DNA of 64,000 nt from NCBI RefSeq assembly GCF_001700315.1, contig NZ_MASJ01000023.1:62001-126000 (forward strand). The letters run 5' to 3'. The DNA comes from Caryophanon tenue (GTDB lineage: Bacteria; Bacillota; Bacilli; Bacillales_A; Planococcaceae). The translations under genes and the position numbers were made by a program. The notes beneath the pieces are model-generated. The model was not told the origin of the DNA. It made no database searches and saw nothing but the letters and a program-made list of their open reading frames with translations. Below are positions 1-8,674 of this stretch, piece after piece; the first letter of the stretch is position 1; each line of letters begins with the position of its first letter.

Positions 1-1186
1 CAGAGCGCACTTGCTCATAGCCTGTTGCCATTAAAAATGTTGGCGCACGTCCGTAAGATTTTGCACCGACAATATAAAAGTTCGGCTCAACTTGTCGAAG
101 CTCTCGTTCCCCGTGCGCCGCAACGGTACCACAGCTATGCTCATTCGGGTCAATAAGTGGTGCAAGTGCTGGTACTGCTTCAGTAATCGCGTCTGCTTCA
201 TAGCGAAGCTCTCGATGAAAATCAAAATTTGGTCGGCTACCTGTATTCACAATAGCATAATCCACTGCTAATGTTTCTGTTTGTGATTTCAACGTTAAAC
301 GTTGTGACGTTGCACGTACTTGCTCGATTGTAAATGCTGTTTTTACGTGAATTGTGCCATTTTCAACAAAGTACGCAATGCGTAAACCAAGCTCCCCACG
401 CGCGGCTAGTTCATCATTTGATCCACCACCATACGCATCTTCTATTCGTGCTTTTCGTACAATCCATGTAATTGTCGTTTGCGGATAGTGCTCTTTTAAT
501 GCGACAAGCTGTAAAAGGGACTGAATCGCCGAGTGCCCGCTACCGATAACCGCCACATGTTTAGAAGCGTACAGTTGTAGCTGTTCGTCTGTTGGAATCG
601 TATATGTCATAAACGGCGCTGCTTGTTGTTCCCCGCGTAACCATAAACCATTACTTGCCGCAGGGCTTGGGTGTCCCCACGTGCCAGTTGCATCAATAAT
701 CGCTCGTGCCTTCATGGTCTTAATGCCGACCTTCGTTTCGACAACTAACTGAAAAGCTTGCTGTGCACGGTTTTGACTTTTCATACGGTCTGTTTGTTCT
801 TTACTAATACCGATAACTTCATGGTGCGTAAAAATTTGTTTTTCAAAAAGTGCCGCAAGCGGTTGTAAATACGCATCAATCAACTGTGCGCCAGTCGGGA
901 TATTGGTTTGTATCGGCGTCTGCCATCCCGTTGCCGTTAATAGCTGATTTGCGACATGGTCGATATTATATTGCCATGGTGAAAAAAGTGTCACATGCTG
1001 CCACGACCGAATATTGTCAGCAACATCTCCCTTTTCAACAATAAAAAACGGTATATTGCGCTGCTGTAAATGTGCCGCAGCTGCCAAGCCAATTGGACCT
1101 GCGCCAATAATAGCTACGGGGTATCCATCACAACACGATGTATTCGGTACGCAACATGTGGATTGTGTCGTAATATGAAATGTCAT
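1..1186 (-). CDS. FAD/NAD(P)-binding flavoprotein of the ars operon (ArsO-like), 3' end outside window
   Basis: I translated the minus strand from an ATG at 1186 with AGGAGG eight bases upstream. The frame stays open to the left edge (about 395 codons), so the C-terminus is missing. A Cys-rich start (residues 11-19) precedes a dinucleotide-binding motif (VAIIGAGPIGLAAA). A second Rossmann motif (VAVIGSGHSA) lies mid-protein. This two-nucleotide-fold layout is that of flavin monooxygenase/thioredoxin-reductase-like proteins often encoded after arsC in Bacillales. It is the fourth gene of the operon, 17 bp after arsC. The substrate is not known; a role in arsenic or thiol redox chemistry is inferred from position only. 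Confidence 0.8.
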   Translation of the reverse strand, partial: MTFHITTQSTCCVPNTSCCDGYPVAIIGAGPIGLAAAAHLQQRNIPFFIVEKGDVADNIRSWQHVTLFSPWQYNIDHVANQLLTATGWQTPIQTNIPTGAQLIDAYLQPLAALFEKQIFTHHEVIGISKEQTDRMKSQNRAQQAFQLVVETKVGIKTMKARAIIDATGTWGHPSPAASNGLWLRGEQQAAPFMTYTIPTDEQLQLYASKHVAVIGSGHSAIQSLLQLVALKEHYPQTTITWIVRKARIEDAYGGGSNDELAARGELGLRIAYFVENGTIHVKTAFTIEQVRATSQRLTLKSQTETLAVDYAIVNTGSRPNFDFHRELRYEADAITEAVPALAPLIDPNEHSCGTVAAHGERELRQVEPNFYIVGAKSYGRAPTFLMATGYEQVRS

Positions 1187-1203
1187 ATAGCGTTCCTCCT
1201 CTT

Positions 1204-1623
1204 TTATAATTCCTCATCGACAAAGCGCTGAATTCGTGCGCCAATTGCATCGCGTACTTCTTGAAACACCTGCCATTTTTCCTCCTCTGTGCCTGTTGCT
1301 TTTGCAGGGTCAAAGAAGCCCCAATGCTCACGGCGGACATGTGATGGTGTTACGGGGCATTTATCCGCCGCATCACCGCATAATGTCACAACGAGTGTTG
1401 CCTCTTGTAGAAGCTTTGTGTCAATAATGTCCGATGTATGATGTGAAATATCAATACCGACTTCTGCCATTGCACGAATTGCATGTGGATTAACACCGTG
1501 TGCTTCAATCCCTGCTGAGTATACGTGCCAATTAGTCGGTAAAAGCTGACGTGCCCAGCCATCCGCCATTTGTGAACGGCACGAGTTGCCTGTACATAAA
1601 AAATAAAGTGTTTTGGTTGTCAT
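1204..1623 (-). CDS. arsC: Arsenate reductase, thioredoxin-coupled
   Basis: 139 residues, the usual size of the low-molecular-weight phosphatase-type ArsC. The P-loop reads CTGNSCRS (Cys10 to Cys15 then Arg16), and the redox pair Cys82 and Cys89 is present in a CGDAADKC segment. These three cysteines (10, 82, 89) are the relay used by the Staphylococcus pI258/Bacillus enzyme to reduce arsenate to arsenite with thioredoxin. The gene follows arsB by 18 bp in the same operon, so the arsenite formed can be exported directly. Confidence 0.95.
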   Translation of the reverse strand: MTTKTLYFLCTGNSCRSQMADGWARQLLPTNWHVYSAGIEAHGVNPHAIRAMAEVGIDISHHTSDIIDTKLLQEATLVVTLCGDAADKCPVTPSHVRREHWGFFDPAKATGTEEEKWQVFQEVRDAIGARIQRFVDEEL

Positions 1624-1641
1624 AAAAAGAGCCTCTCTTCG

Positions 1642-2937
1642 TTAAAAAATAAGTAATGTCATATATAGGCCGATTAATGTGAAAAGTAGAATCGGTAGCG
1701 TTAATAGAATGCCGGTTTTAAAATACGTGCCCCAAGAAATATGTACACCTTTTTGCGACAGCACATATAACCATACAAGTGTTGCAAGTGAACCGATTGG
1801 CGTAATTTTCGGTCCTAAATCAGAGCCGATAATATTCGCATAAATAAGTGCTTCACGTACAACGCCCGTTGTATTCGTCTCTGCAATTGCTAAAGCATTT
1901 ACCATGACGGTCGGCATATTATTCATAACCGATGATAAGAATGCCGCAATAAAGCCCATACCGATCGTTGCGATAAATAAACCTTGCGTGGCTGTCCATT
2001 CAATGATGGATGCAAGCAATTCCGTTAGTCCGGCATTGCCAAGTCCGTACACCACGACATACATCCCAATCGAGAAAAATACAATATTCCACGGTGCCCC
2101 TTGAAGAACGGTCTTTGTTTGCACCGCTGGACTACGACGTGCCAGCAATAAAAAGAATATCGCGATTGTGCCCGCAATTGCCGACACGGGAATGTGTAAT
2201 GCTTCGCTAGAGAAGTAGCCAACGACTAATGCGCCAAGGACCACCCATGAAATAGAAAATAGCTTCTCATCTTTAATCGCTGTATGCGGTGCTTGTAACA
2301 TTGTCGCATTAAAATGCTTCGGAATGACTTTGCGGAAATACAGCAATAGTACCGTAATCGTTGCAACGAGTGAAAATACATTCGGAATGACCATGCGTGA
2401 CGCGTACTCAACAAAGCCAATATTGAAAAAGTCCGCAGACACAATGTTCACTAAGTTACTCACAACGAACGGCAAACTTGTCGTATCGGCAATAAAACCA
2501 CTTGCCATAATAAACGGGAAAATCATCGCCTCTTTAAACTGTAAATGGCGCACCATCGCTAATACAATTGGCGTTAAAATAAGCGCTGCACCGTCATTGG
2601 CAAACAATGCTGCAACGATTGCACCAAGCAAGCTGACATACACAAACATCTTCATACCGTTTCCTTTAGCCGCGCGTGCCATATGAAGCGCTGCCCATTC
2701 AAATAAACCAATTTCATCTAAAATAAGTGAAATAATAATAATTGCAATAAATGACAGTGTCGCGTTCCACGTAATGTCAATGACTGTCCCGACATCTTGT
2801 AGGTCAACAACACCTACCGCAAGTGCAATCACTGCACCTGCCATAGCAGACCAACCAATATTCAATCCTTTTGGCTGCCAAATCACAAAAATAAGCGTCA
2901 GCATAAAGATGAGTGACGCGAGTATTAACATCGTCAT
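1642..2937 (-). CDS. arsB: Arsenite efflux permease
   Basis: 431 residues, about twelve hydrophobic segments, with the ArsB/NhaD-type signature region [17 protein letters not shown] followed by [14 protein letters not shown]. ArsB extrudes arsenite or antimonite across the cytoplasmic membrane. It overlaps arsR by four bases (ATGA), which indicates translational coupling, and is followed by arsC. No arsA ATPase gene is present, so it would work as a proton-motive-force-driven carrier. Confidence 0.93.
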   Translation of the reverse strand: MTMLILASLIFMLTLIFVIWQPKGLNIGWSAMAGAVIALAVGVVDLQDVGTVIDITWNATLSFIAIIIISLILDEIGLFEWAALHMARAAKGNGMKMFVYVSLLGAIVAALFANDGAALILTPIVLAMVRHLQFKEAMIFPFIMASGFIADTTSLPFVVSNLVNIVSADFFNIGFVEYASRMVIPNVFSLVATITVLLLYFRKVIPKHFNATMLQAPHTAIKDEKLFSISWVVLGALVVGYFSSEALHIPVSAIAGTIAIFFLLLARRSPAVQTKTVLQGAPWNIVFFSIGMYVVVYGLGNAGLTELLASIIEWTATQGLFIATIGMGFIAAFLSSVMNNMPTVMVNALAIAETNTTGVVREALIYANIIGSDLGPKITPIGSLATLVWLYVLSQKGVHISWGTYFKTGILLTLPILLFTLIGLYMTLLIF

Positions 2938-3251
2938 GTTGCTTCGTTACATCCTTTGTCTGTGCGACAAGCACATGTTGCTTGCGGTGTAATTGTCGCT
3001 AAAATTTGCTGCATCAGCACTGTTTGCGTCTCGGCAATGCGGTAATGTTTCCATGTGCCGACTTTGCGTTCTTGAATAATGTCCGCTTCTTTTAGTTTAC
3101 GTAAGTGCTGACTGACTGCTGGCTGTGAAATACCGAGCACATCAGTAAAATCACACACGCACACTTCGCCATTTTTTAAGCACGCTAAAATTTTTAAGCG
3201 ATTTAAATCAGCAACCGCCTTTAACTGCTTCTCCATTATTGTCAGTTCCAT
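2934..3251 (-). CDS. arsR: ArsR/SmtB family arsenite-responsive repressor
   Basis: About 105 residues. Winged helix with the arsenic-sensing motif EVCVCDF (ELCVCDL in classical ArsR) at the start of the recognition region, then [12 protein letters not shown] as the recognition helix. The C-terminal tail carries additional cysteines (CACRTDKGC). Two ATGs are possible, at 3257 and 3251. A GGAGG abuts the first and sits six bases before the second, so I choose 3251. It is the first gene of the ars operon, and the promoter just upstream contains a dyad that could be its operator. Confidence 0.93.
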   Translation of the reverse strand: MELTIMEKQLKAVADLNRLKILACLKNGEVCVCDFTDVLGISQPAVSQHLRKLKEADIIQERKVGTWKHYRIAETQTVLMQQILATITPQATCACRTDKGCNEAT

Positions 3252-3265
3252 GTTCATCCTCCATT

Positions 3266-3313
3266 AATATATAATTATTTACTTATATTATGCCGTAGCG
3301 TCATAAATTGCAA
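3266..3313 (-). promoter_or_regulatory. ars promoter with overlapping dyad operator
   Basis: Reading the minus strand, a -35 TTGCAA (3308-3313) is followed after 17 bases by a -10 TAATAT (3285-3290). An imperfect dyad with arms AATATA and TATATT covers 3266-3289 and overlaps the -10. An AT-rich dyad over the promoter is where ArsR/SmtB repressors usually bind. The promoter is seen in sequence; ArsR binding is inferred. Confidence 0.6.
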
Positions 3314-3344
3314 CCTATTTTATTTAAGAAGTACCGACAATACT

Positions 3345-3551
3345 TCAGCACCTCGCCTTTAATAACATACACGGATAGCGTTGTGCTTTCGCAATTTGTT
3401 TAATATGAATCATTAATTGCTCGCCAATTTTTCGCCCTTGGTATGCAGGTAATACGGATACCCTATTTAACGTGGAATCATGTCCACGCCGTGCGATTGT
3501 GGCTCTTCCGATTCCGCAGAACTTTATTTGAAAGCGCGTTAAGTTATCCAT
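3345..3551 (-). pseudogene. GNAT acetyltransferase fragment
   Basis: The reading frame contains the acetyl-CoA binding core typical of GNAT proteins: NRVSVLPAYQGRKIGEQLM followed by a helix. It stops about 68 codons in, before the last strand and helix of the fold. The segment before the core is short and does not look like a normal GNAT N-terminus, and there is no convincing ribosome binding site. I read it as a gene truncated at both ends, lying between the ars promoter and a divergent acetyltransferase. Confidence 0.55.
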
Positions 3552-3640
3552 TAACAGTGGGCTAAGCTCCCCTTTGTAACGACCATTTTAATCGCTTTCT
3601 CATGTAGTCGCGCTATACTAAAGAAAAAGGAGTAATTTTT

Positions 3641-4078
3641 ATGCATATTCAACAAGCAACGATGGAACAAGCACCCCTAGCTGCTACGCTTGCCTGTGCG
3701 CTTTGGCCAGGCCATTCAGTAGACGCATTTACAACAGACATGCAACAGTTTATCCAAAGTGCGGATGCTACAATTATGCTAGCTTTTGTAGAAAAAGAAG
3801 CGGCGGGCTTTGCACAATGCCAGCTTCGATATGATTATGTCGAAGGAACGAACTCATCACCAGTCGGTTACTTAGAAGGCGTGTACGTTGCACCGGCATT
3901 TCGCACACAGCACATTGCGCGCCACCTCATTGAAGCTTGTGAAGCGTGGGCAAAGGAAAAGGGTTGCGCACAATTTGCAAGTGACTGTGAGCTAGAAAAC
4001 ATGGTAAGCTATGACGTGCATATGCGTCTTGGTTTCACCGAGGCGAACCGCATCATCTGCTTTACAAAGCCGTTATAA
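3641..4078 (+). CDS. Aminoglycoside 6'-N-acetyltransferase-like GNAT protein (AAC(6') family)
   Basis: 145 residues, the length of AAC(6')-I enzymes. The acetyl-CoA motif region reads YLEGVYVAPAFRTQHIARHL, and the C-terminal block CAQFASDCELENMVSYDVH then GFTEANRIICF is the hallmark of chromosomal AAC(6') proteins. These acetylate the 6'-amino group of aminoglycosides such as kanamycin or tobramycin. The usual arginine/glycine-rich motif (RxxGIA) is slightly changed (RTQHIA). The gene converges with lysE and overlaps its end by six bases. Whether it gives resistance cannot be read from sequence. Confidence 0.8.
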   Translation: MHIQQATMEQAPLAATLACALWPGHSVDAFTTDMQQFIQSADATIMLAFVEKEAAGFAQCQLRYDYVEGTNSSPVGYLEGVYVAPAFRTQHIARHLIEACEAWAKEKGCAQFASDCELENMVSYDVHMRLGFTEANRIICFTKPL

Positions 4079-4681
4079 CGTCGTTGCTAAGTAAAGTGCC
4101 ATTGCAAAAATAAATACGGCCGAGCATTTATTTAAAAGACGCATGATTTTTTGTGGCTCACGTAATTTTTGAAGCGTCGAGCCAGCGTACAGTAAACTAA
4201 AAAACCAAACCCATGACACGCTGACACAAGCGACCGTAAATAATACGACATCACTTCCATCATATGCAAGTGCGCTCGTACCAATGACACCAACTGTATC
4301 TAAAATCGCATGTGGGTTTAAAAATGATACCGACAGCGCAAATATCATTTGTTTTTTGACGCTCATGGGACGCTCCGTTTGAAAAGCACTCGCTTCACTG
4401 CGCCAAATACTCACACTCATGTAGAGTAAAAATACAATGCCCATTATCATGAGTCCTGTACGCCACATATCCAATTGTAAAAATACATACGATAAGCCAA
4501 ATATCGATGCCACGATGAGCAATGAGTCACAAATCGATGCAGTTACAACTGCGGGCAATGCTCTCGATAAGGTTGGCTGGGTGGCACCTTGTGAAAAAAT
4601 AAAAATATTTTGCACACCGAGCGGTAAAATTAAGCCCAGCGCTAAAATTAAGCCATGTAAAAAGGCATCCATGTTATTCAC
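4073..4681 (-). CDS. LysE/ArgO family amino-acid exporter
   Basis: 202 residues with about six hydrophobic segments. The N-terminus GLILALGLILPLGVQNIFIFSQG and the later SFLNPHAILDTVGVIG are the conserved LysE-family helix motifs (the N-P and G-x-Q-N signatures). It would export a basic or other amino acid through the membrane. It is transcribed away from a MocR-type regulator across a 90-bp region that contains a perfect inverted repeat, so the regulator is the likely controller. Confidence 0.88.
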   Translation of the reverse strand: MNNMDAFLHGLILALGLILPLGVQNIFIFSQGATQPTLSRALPAVVTASICDSLLIVASIFGLSYVFLQLDMWRTGLMIMGIVFLLYMSVSIWRSEASAFQTERPMSVKKQMIFALSVSFLNPHAILDTVGVIGTSALAYDGSDVVLFTVACVSVSWVWFFSLLYAGSTLQKLREPQKIMRLLNKCSAVFIFAMALYLATTL

Positions 4682-4730
4682 TCCATTTCTCTTTCACTGT
4701 ACAATACGCTATAGTAAAAGAAAACGACCA

Positions 4731-4756
4731 ATTGGTTGGGTAAATATCCAACCAAT
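4731..4756. promoter_or_regulatory. Perfect inverted repeat between lysE-type exporter and MocR regulator
   Basis: Nine-base arms ATTGGTTGG (4731-4739) and CCAACCAAT (4748-4756) flank an 8-base spacer. The dyad sits between the two divergent start codons, 17 bases before the MocR start. The position fits a MocR operator controlling both genes; binding is inferred. Confidence 0.55.
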
Positions 4757-4772
4757 TTTACGGAGGATTATG

Positions 4773-6224
4773 ATGCACTGGCAACCAAAGCGACAAGCAG
4801 CACTCTCACTGCATACACAAATTGTGACATGGTTCACGGACAATATTCGAAGCGGTGATTTTCCGCCTGGGATGAAATGTCCACCACAGCGGGTACTTGC
4901 AGTGCAGTTTGGCGTGAATCGCAGTACCGTCCACACAGCGATGGAAGAGCTACAAGCAAACGGTCTTATCGAAAGCATTGTCGGGAAAGGTACATTTATT
5001 TGTGCAGACCCATGGCAAGCACTACTTTCGCAGCCAAAATGGCAACGTTATATTGATACAAGTATCCATAAGCCAAATATGGACACCATTCAACTCATTA
5101 ATGATTATGAACAGCGCAGCGATATGATTCGGCTCGGTACAGGTGAATTAGCGACAACGCTTTTGCCAACCGCTTCACTTGAACAATCGCTCGCACATAT
5201 TACACTTTCCCCGCGCGCCCTCGGCTACTCCGAACCACAAGGAAGCATAGCACTGCGTGAAGCGTTATGTGTACACCTTCAAAAGCGCGGCATCCATACA
5301 ACGCCGCGCAATATATTAATTGTGTCGGGTGCATTGCAGGCACTTCAACTCATCGCGCTCGGTTTATTAGAACGCGGCTCGCTCGTCTTTCACGAAGAGG
5401 CGTCTTATTTACAATCCATTCACCCGTTTCAGTCTGCCGGCATGCAGTTGCTTGGTCGCCGGCTTACACAAATTGACAAACCATCAATGCAAGCGATGTT
5501 ACAAACACGACAAGGCGTTTGCTACGTCATGCCAACCTTGCATAATCCAACAGGCTATAGCTGGAGTGAGGCGGAGAAGCAAACGTTTTATACGATGTGC
5601 CAACAGCTGTCATTGCCGATTATTGAAGATGATGTGTATGAAGCACTTCAATTCGATGGTACATCCATACGCCCGTTAAAAGCGAATGATCGAAGCGGGC
5701 ATGTTTTATATATTGGCAGTATATCAAAAGCGTTAAGTGCTGGACTGCGCATTGGTTGGATTGTTGCACCAGAAGCAGTTATTCAGCGGTTAGCCGATGT
5801 CAAAATGCAGACGGACTACGGTTCTAGTGCACTTTCGCAAGCAGTCGTTACACACTGGCTCACATCAGGTTTATATGACGCATCAGTTGACACACTGCGC
5901 CAGCAATTACAGCAACGAGCACGCTATACCGAAACATTACTGCACATGTATTTGCGGGACGTGGCTTCGTGGCAATCACCAACGGGAGGCTATTATATTT
6001 GGCTTCGTTTTCATGAACCAGTTATCCAAAAATCACTTTTTTTACAATTAATTCAGCGCGGCGTCTTAATCAATCCTGGCTATATGTATCAGCCGAATGA
6101 TTTTCACCATATTCGCTTATCATTTAGCTATGCGTCGGAAGCGGAATTAAAAACCGGTATTCAGCTACTCTCACAGCTTGTGAACGAAGCGCTATTATCG
6201 CCAAAAAAGAAGCGGCCCGACTAA
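4773..6224 (+). CDS. MocR/PdxR-type GntR regulator with aminotransferase domain
   Basis: 483 residues. Residues 1-75 are a GntR winged helix (SLHTQIVTWFTDNIRSGDF, then FGVNRSTVHTAMEEL). The rest is a fold-type I aminotransferase domain with the PLP-lysine region SISKALSAGLRIGW. ATGs at 4770 and 4773 are adjacent; GGAGG at 4762-4766 fits 4773 better. Longer upstream readings run into the opposite gene and lack a ribosome site. MocR proteins use PLP and an amino acid or vitamer as signal. Divergence from a LysE-family exporter suggests it controls amino-acid export. Confidence 0.9.
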   Translation: MHWQPKRQAALSLHTQIVTWFTDNIRSGDFPPGMKCPPQRVLAVQFGVNRSTVHTAMEELQANGLIESIVGKGTFICADPWQALLSQPKWQRYIDTSIHKPNMDTIQLINDYEQRSDMIRLGTGELATTLLPTASLEQSLAHITLSPRALGYSEPQGSIALREALCVHLQKRGIHTTPRNILIVSGALQALQLIALGLLERGSLVFHEEASYLQSIHPFQSAGMQLLGRRLTQIDKPSMQAMLQTRQGVCYVMPTLHNPTGYSWSEAEKQTFYTMCQQLSLPIIEDDVYEALQFDGTSIRPLKANDRSGHVLYIGSISKALSAGLRIGWIVAPEAVIQRLADVKMQTDYGSSALSQAVVTHWLTSGLYDASVDTLRQQLQQRARYTETLLHMYLRDVASWQSPTGGYYIWLRFHEPVIQKSLFLQLIQRGVLINPGYMYQPNDFHHIRLSFSYASEAELKTGIQLLSQLVNEALLSPKKKRPD

Positions 6225-6243
6225 GTCGAACCGCTTCTTTTTT
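6203..6243 (+). terminator. Intrinsic terminator after MocR gene
   Basis: A perfect 13-base stem (AAAAAAGAAGCGG with its complement CCGCTTCTTTTTT) closes a 15-base loop. The stop codon of the MocR gene lies inside the loop. The A-run and T-run on the two sides make it able to act in both directions. Confidence 0.85.
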
Positions 6244-6245
6244 AG

Positions 6246-6413
6246 TTACGGTTGACGTATCACATACCGTTTATATATAGGTGTTGTGCCAAGTTCTATT
6301 ACAAAAATGACGATAAAAATAACACCGACCATCACCGCCATCATACGAACAAACCGCTTGTTTCGCACAAAAAACAGACAGTGACGAATGTTTCGCCGCT
6401 GTCTGTCCGTCAT
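6246..6413 (-). CDS. Small single-pass membrane protein, unknown
   Basis: A 55-codon frame begins with ATG at 6413 and ends with TAA at 6246. It has a basic N-terminus rich in Arg (MTDRQRRNIRHC, then VRNKR) followed by one strong hydrophobic segment (about residues 24-41, MMAVMVGVIFIVIFVIE) and a short polar tail. This is a normal plan for small Bacillales membrane proteins. It begins seven bases after the SDR gene stop on the same strand, so it may be the distal gene of that unit. The ribosome site is weak. I do not recognise a family. Confidence 0.45.
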   Translation of the reverse strand: MTDRQRRNIRHCLFFVRNKRFVRMMAVMVGVIFIVIFVIELGTTPIYKRYVIRQP

Positions 6414-6420
6414 TTACTGC

Positions 6421-7173
6421 TTAGTGCAGCATAATTGAACCGCCGTCAACCATAAATGTTTGACCGGTAATATATTTTGAATCCTCTGATGCTAAAAATA
6501 CAGCTACACGACCGATATCTTGCTCTGGGTCACCGAAGCGGCCCATTGGAATGCCCGCTAATACATTTTGATAATATTCTGGCTGTGCTTGTGCCCATGC
6601 TTGAACGCCTTCTGAGTTGGCAATCGGTGAAATTAAGTTCGCTGTAATGCCATCTGCGCCAAATTCATTCGCAACGACACGTGTAATACCACGAATGGCT
6701 TCTTTCGCTGCCGCATACGCTGCTTGTGTTTTATGCCCTTTTAAACCAGCGCCTGATGCGAAGTTAATAATGTTGCCTTTTGTTTCTTTTAAGTGTGGAA
6801 TCGCTGCTTGCATTAAGTACCATGTTGGGTAGAAACCTGTATCCATTGATAATGCTAAATCTGCTGGCGTCGTCTCTAAAAATGAAACTTGCTTTGATGC
6901 ATGTGCGTTGTTCACTAATACGTCTAAGCGACCATATTTTGCAACGATGTCATCCACGATTGATTTTAAATTCGCGTGGTCTGTTAAATCTGCTTGTACA
7001 AATGAAGATTTTGGTGAAATTTGCTGTAATTCTGCAGCAATTTTTTCACCAGCTGTTGGATTTACGTCAATCGCTACGATGATTGCACCTTCCTTTGCCA
7101 TGGCACGTCCCATACCAGCGCCAATACCACCTGCACCACCTGTAATGATGACTACTTTGTCTTGTAATTTCAT
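6421..7173 (-). CDS. Short-chain dehydrogenase/reductase
   Basis: 250 residues, classical SDR size. Cofactor motif TGGAGGIG at residues 11-18, NNA at 88-90, catalytic Ser140, Tyr153 and Lys157 (YAAAK), and the C-terminal FMVDGGS. AGGAGG stands before the ATG. It would carry out an NAD(P)-dependent oxidation or reduction in the cytoplasm; the substrate is not evident. A C-terminal fragment of an IclR-type regulator lies upstream on the opposite strand and may once have controlled it. Confidence 0.9.
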   Translation of the reverse strand: MKLQDKVVIITGGAGGIGAGMGRAMAKEGAIIVAIDVNPTAGEKIAAELQQISPKSSFVQADLTDHANLKSIVDDIVAKYGRLDVLVNNAHASKQVSFLETTPADLALSMDTGFYPTWYLMQAAIPHLKETKGNIINFASGAGLKGHKTQAAYAAAKEAIRGITRVVANEFGADGITANLISPIANSEGVQAWAQAQPEYYQNVLAGIPMGRFGDPEQDIGRVAVFLASEDSKYITGQTFMVDGGSIMLH

Positions 7174-7342
7174 TTGTCAAAACCTCCTTGTGATATGCGA
7201 CTATCAAAATCGCGGAACAATTTCATTTTAGCCGATAGGTTGTAGATTTGTATACTATTTGCCCCCGGTTTTCACACGAAAGATGGACAATAAATTACGG
7301 TACATCTACATTGTGCATCTTTAAATGTAGCTTCTATCGTGA

Positions 7343-7486
7343 AAATTGCCATTTGTGACCGTTATTGCAACGATCAACATCGTCCTCCCCTCTAACCAGC
7401 TCGATGACTTAAAAAAGCAGCACTATATTGCCTTACTCCAACAAGAAGCTATGCGCGTGAAAAAACGACTTGCGGCTTATCGTTAG
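7343..7486 (+). pseudogene. C-terminal fragment of an IclR-type regulator
   Basis: A short frame ending at TAG 7484-7486 reads VIATINIVLPS then LKKQHYIALLQQEAMRVKKRL. This resembles the last strand and helix of IclR effector domains (AISV...P, then a helix ending in KRLGY). A stop lies just upstream at 7340-7342 and no start or helix-turn-helix remains. It sits in the 423-bp gap between the SDR and the CC/Se gene. The match rests on pattern alone. Confidence 0.4.
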
Positions 7487-7596
7487 CTCGTCTATATTCC
7501 ATCCCTCCATGCACTATTGTCATACTTTTTCGATAAAAGCATTGACGAATTCGCGTGCACCTTTTACGCTAAGAAAAACGAAGCGGAGGTGACATC

Positions 7597-7893
7597 ATGC
7601 CGTTACACATTGAAGATGATGCTAAACAATGGCTCCAAAAAAAGCAAAAGCCCGTGACAATTCAATTAGTCGATGTGGAAAGTTGCTGTGCGCCCTCTGT
7701 GAGCGAAGCGACAATTTCTTTTCACACACCGAAACATCAGGCACAGTTTGAACAAATTTCGATGTACGATACTGCCATTTATATTAAAAAGCCACTACTT
7801 GCCAATTATACGATTACATTAAAGCTTGCGGGTTTTGGGCCGTTTAAACTGCTCAGTACAAAACTTGCACCTGTTGCCGTTACAGAAGTATAG
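7597..7893 (+). CDS. CC/Se motif family small protein
   Basis: 98 residues. It starts with a helix (AKQWLQKKQKPVTIQLVDV), then a Cys-Cys pair in ESCCAPSV, and ends with ITLKLAGFGPFKLL. This order matches the small family in which a CC or selenocysteine-containing loop replaces the usual HesB-type metal site. The function is unknown; metal or selenium handling is a guess. GGAGG precedes the ATG. It stands alone, followed by a strong terminator. Confidence 0.65.
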   Translation: MPLHIEDDAKQWLQKKQKPVTIQLVDVESCCAPSVSEATISFHTPKHQAQFEQISMYDTAIYIKKPLLANYTITLKLAGFGPFKLLSTKLAPVAVTEV

Positions 7894-7900
7894 ACACGAT

Positions 7901-7957
7901 AAAAAAACAAACAGTCAAGCTGGTAGCATGTTTACCAACGAGGCTGTTTGTTTTTTT
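7901..7957 (+). terminator. Intrinsic terminator after CC/Se gene
   Basis: A perfect 14-base stem (AAAAAAACAAACAG with CTGTTTGTTTTTTT) is followed by a T-run. Inside the loop there is a second small stem (TGGTA with TACCA). It can work in both directions. The 216 bases from here to 8173 hold no feature I can support. Confidence 0.85.
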
Positions 7958-8173
7958 CTATCATGTTTCTTCGTTTGAGTTTTGGCTACCGTTTCTATAC
8001 ATTGACAGTACGGAGACACTAATCAAAGAAAAATGCATGAGACTACGTATTTTAAAGTAAGCATCGCTTATGAATATGAAACTAGGTGTTATTGCCGAAT
8101 CACGTTTGGCGTTATTGCGTATTTCTTAACGATTTTCATCGATGTTATCGCCATTCATATCGTTATCCATCAG

Positions 8174-8674
8174 TCATTGTAACGGCTTAATCAACGCGGT
8201 AAGCTGTGTTGTATCGAGCGGACCCATAATTTCATGTGCGATATGCCCATCCTTCGTTAAAATGACCGTGAGCGGAATGCTAAACGCACCGTACATTGTA
8301 GACACATCGCCCGTTTCATCCAACAAAATTGGGAATGTCAAACCATAATCTGCTACAAACGCCTTCGCATCTGCCTTTGTATCTTTGGTGGTGACGTTTA
8401 CGGCAACAACCGATACATCATTATACGTATCAACGATTTGCTGAAAGTGAGGCATTTCCTGCTGACAAGGCCCACACCACGATGCCCAAAAGTTTAAAAT
8501 CGTCACCTTTCCGCGCGTGTCTGATAACGACATGTCACTACCGGATAAGGTCGGTAATGTAAAGTCGGTCGCTTGCACGCTTGAGGTCTTGTCTGCTACC
8601 GTGGTGTTATTTGTTGACCACCAAGCGTAGCCAAGTGCGGCAACAAGTATCGTGAAAACAATAACATTTCTCAT
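8174..8674 (-). CDS. TlpA-like membrane-anchored thioredoxin
   Basis: 166 residues from the ATG at 8674, which overlaps the nosF stop (ATGA). One N-terminal membrane anchor (residues 4-18) is followed by a thioredoxin fold with active site WCGPC (Cys67, Cys70) in NFWASWCGPCQQEM and cis-Pro in FSIPLT. Such proteins reduce disulfides outside the membrane, often on copper sites or apocytochromes. As last gene of a NosL/NosDFY operon it probably keeps copper-site cysteines reduced. Confidence 0.88.
   Translation of the reverse strand: MRNVIVFTILVAALGYAWWSTNNTTVADKTSSVQATDFTLPTLSGSDMSLSDTRGKVTILNFWASWCGPCQQEMPHFQQIVDTYNDVSVVAVNVTTKDTKADAKAFVADYGLTFPILLDETGDVSTMYGAFSIPLTVILTKDGHIAHEIMGPLDTTQLTALIKPLQ

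Noticed and set aside
1236-1427. Plus-strand frame inside arsC
   Set aside because: It is antisense to a well-supported arsC gene and has no ribosome site.
2324-2686. 120-codon plus-strand frame inside arsB
   Set aside because: It is antisense to arsB, and its composition is the mirror of membrane codons, not a protein pattern.
4437-4772. N-terminal extension of the MocR gene
   Set aside because: It overlaps the lysE gene and lacks a ribosome site; GGAGG points to ATG 4773.
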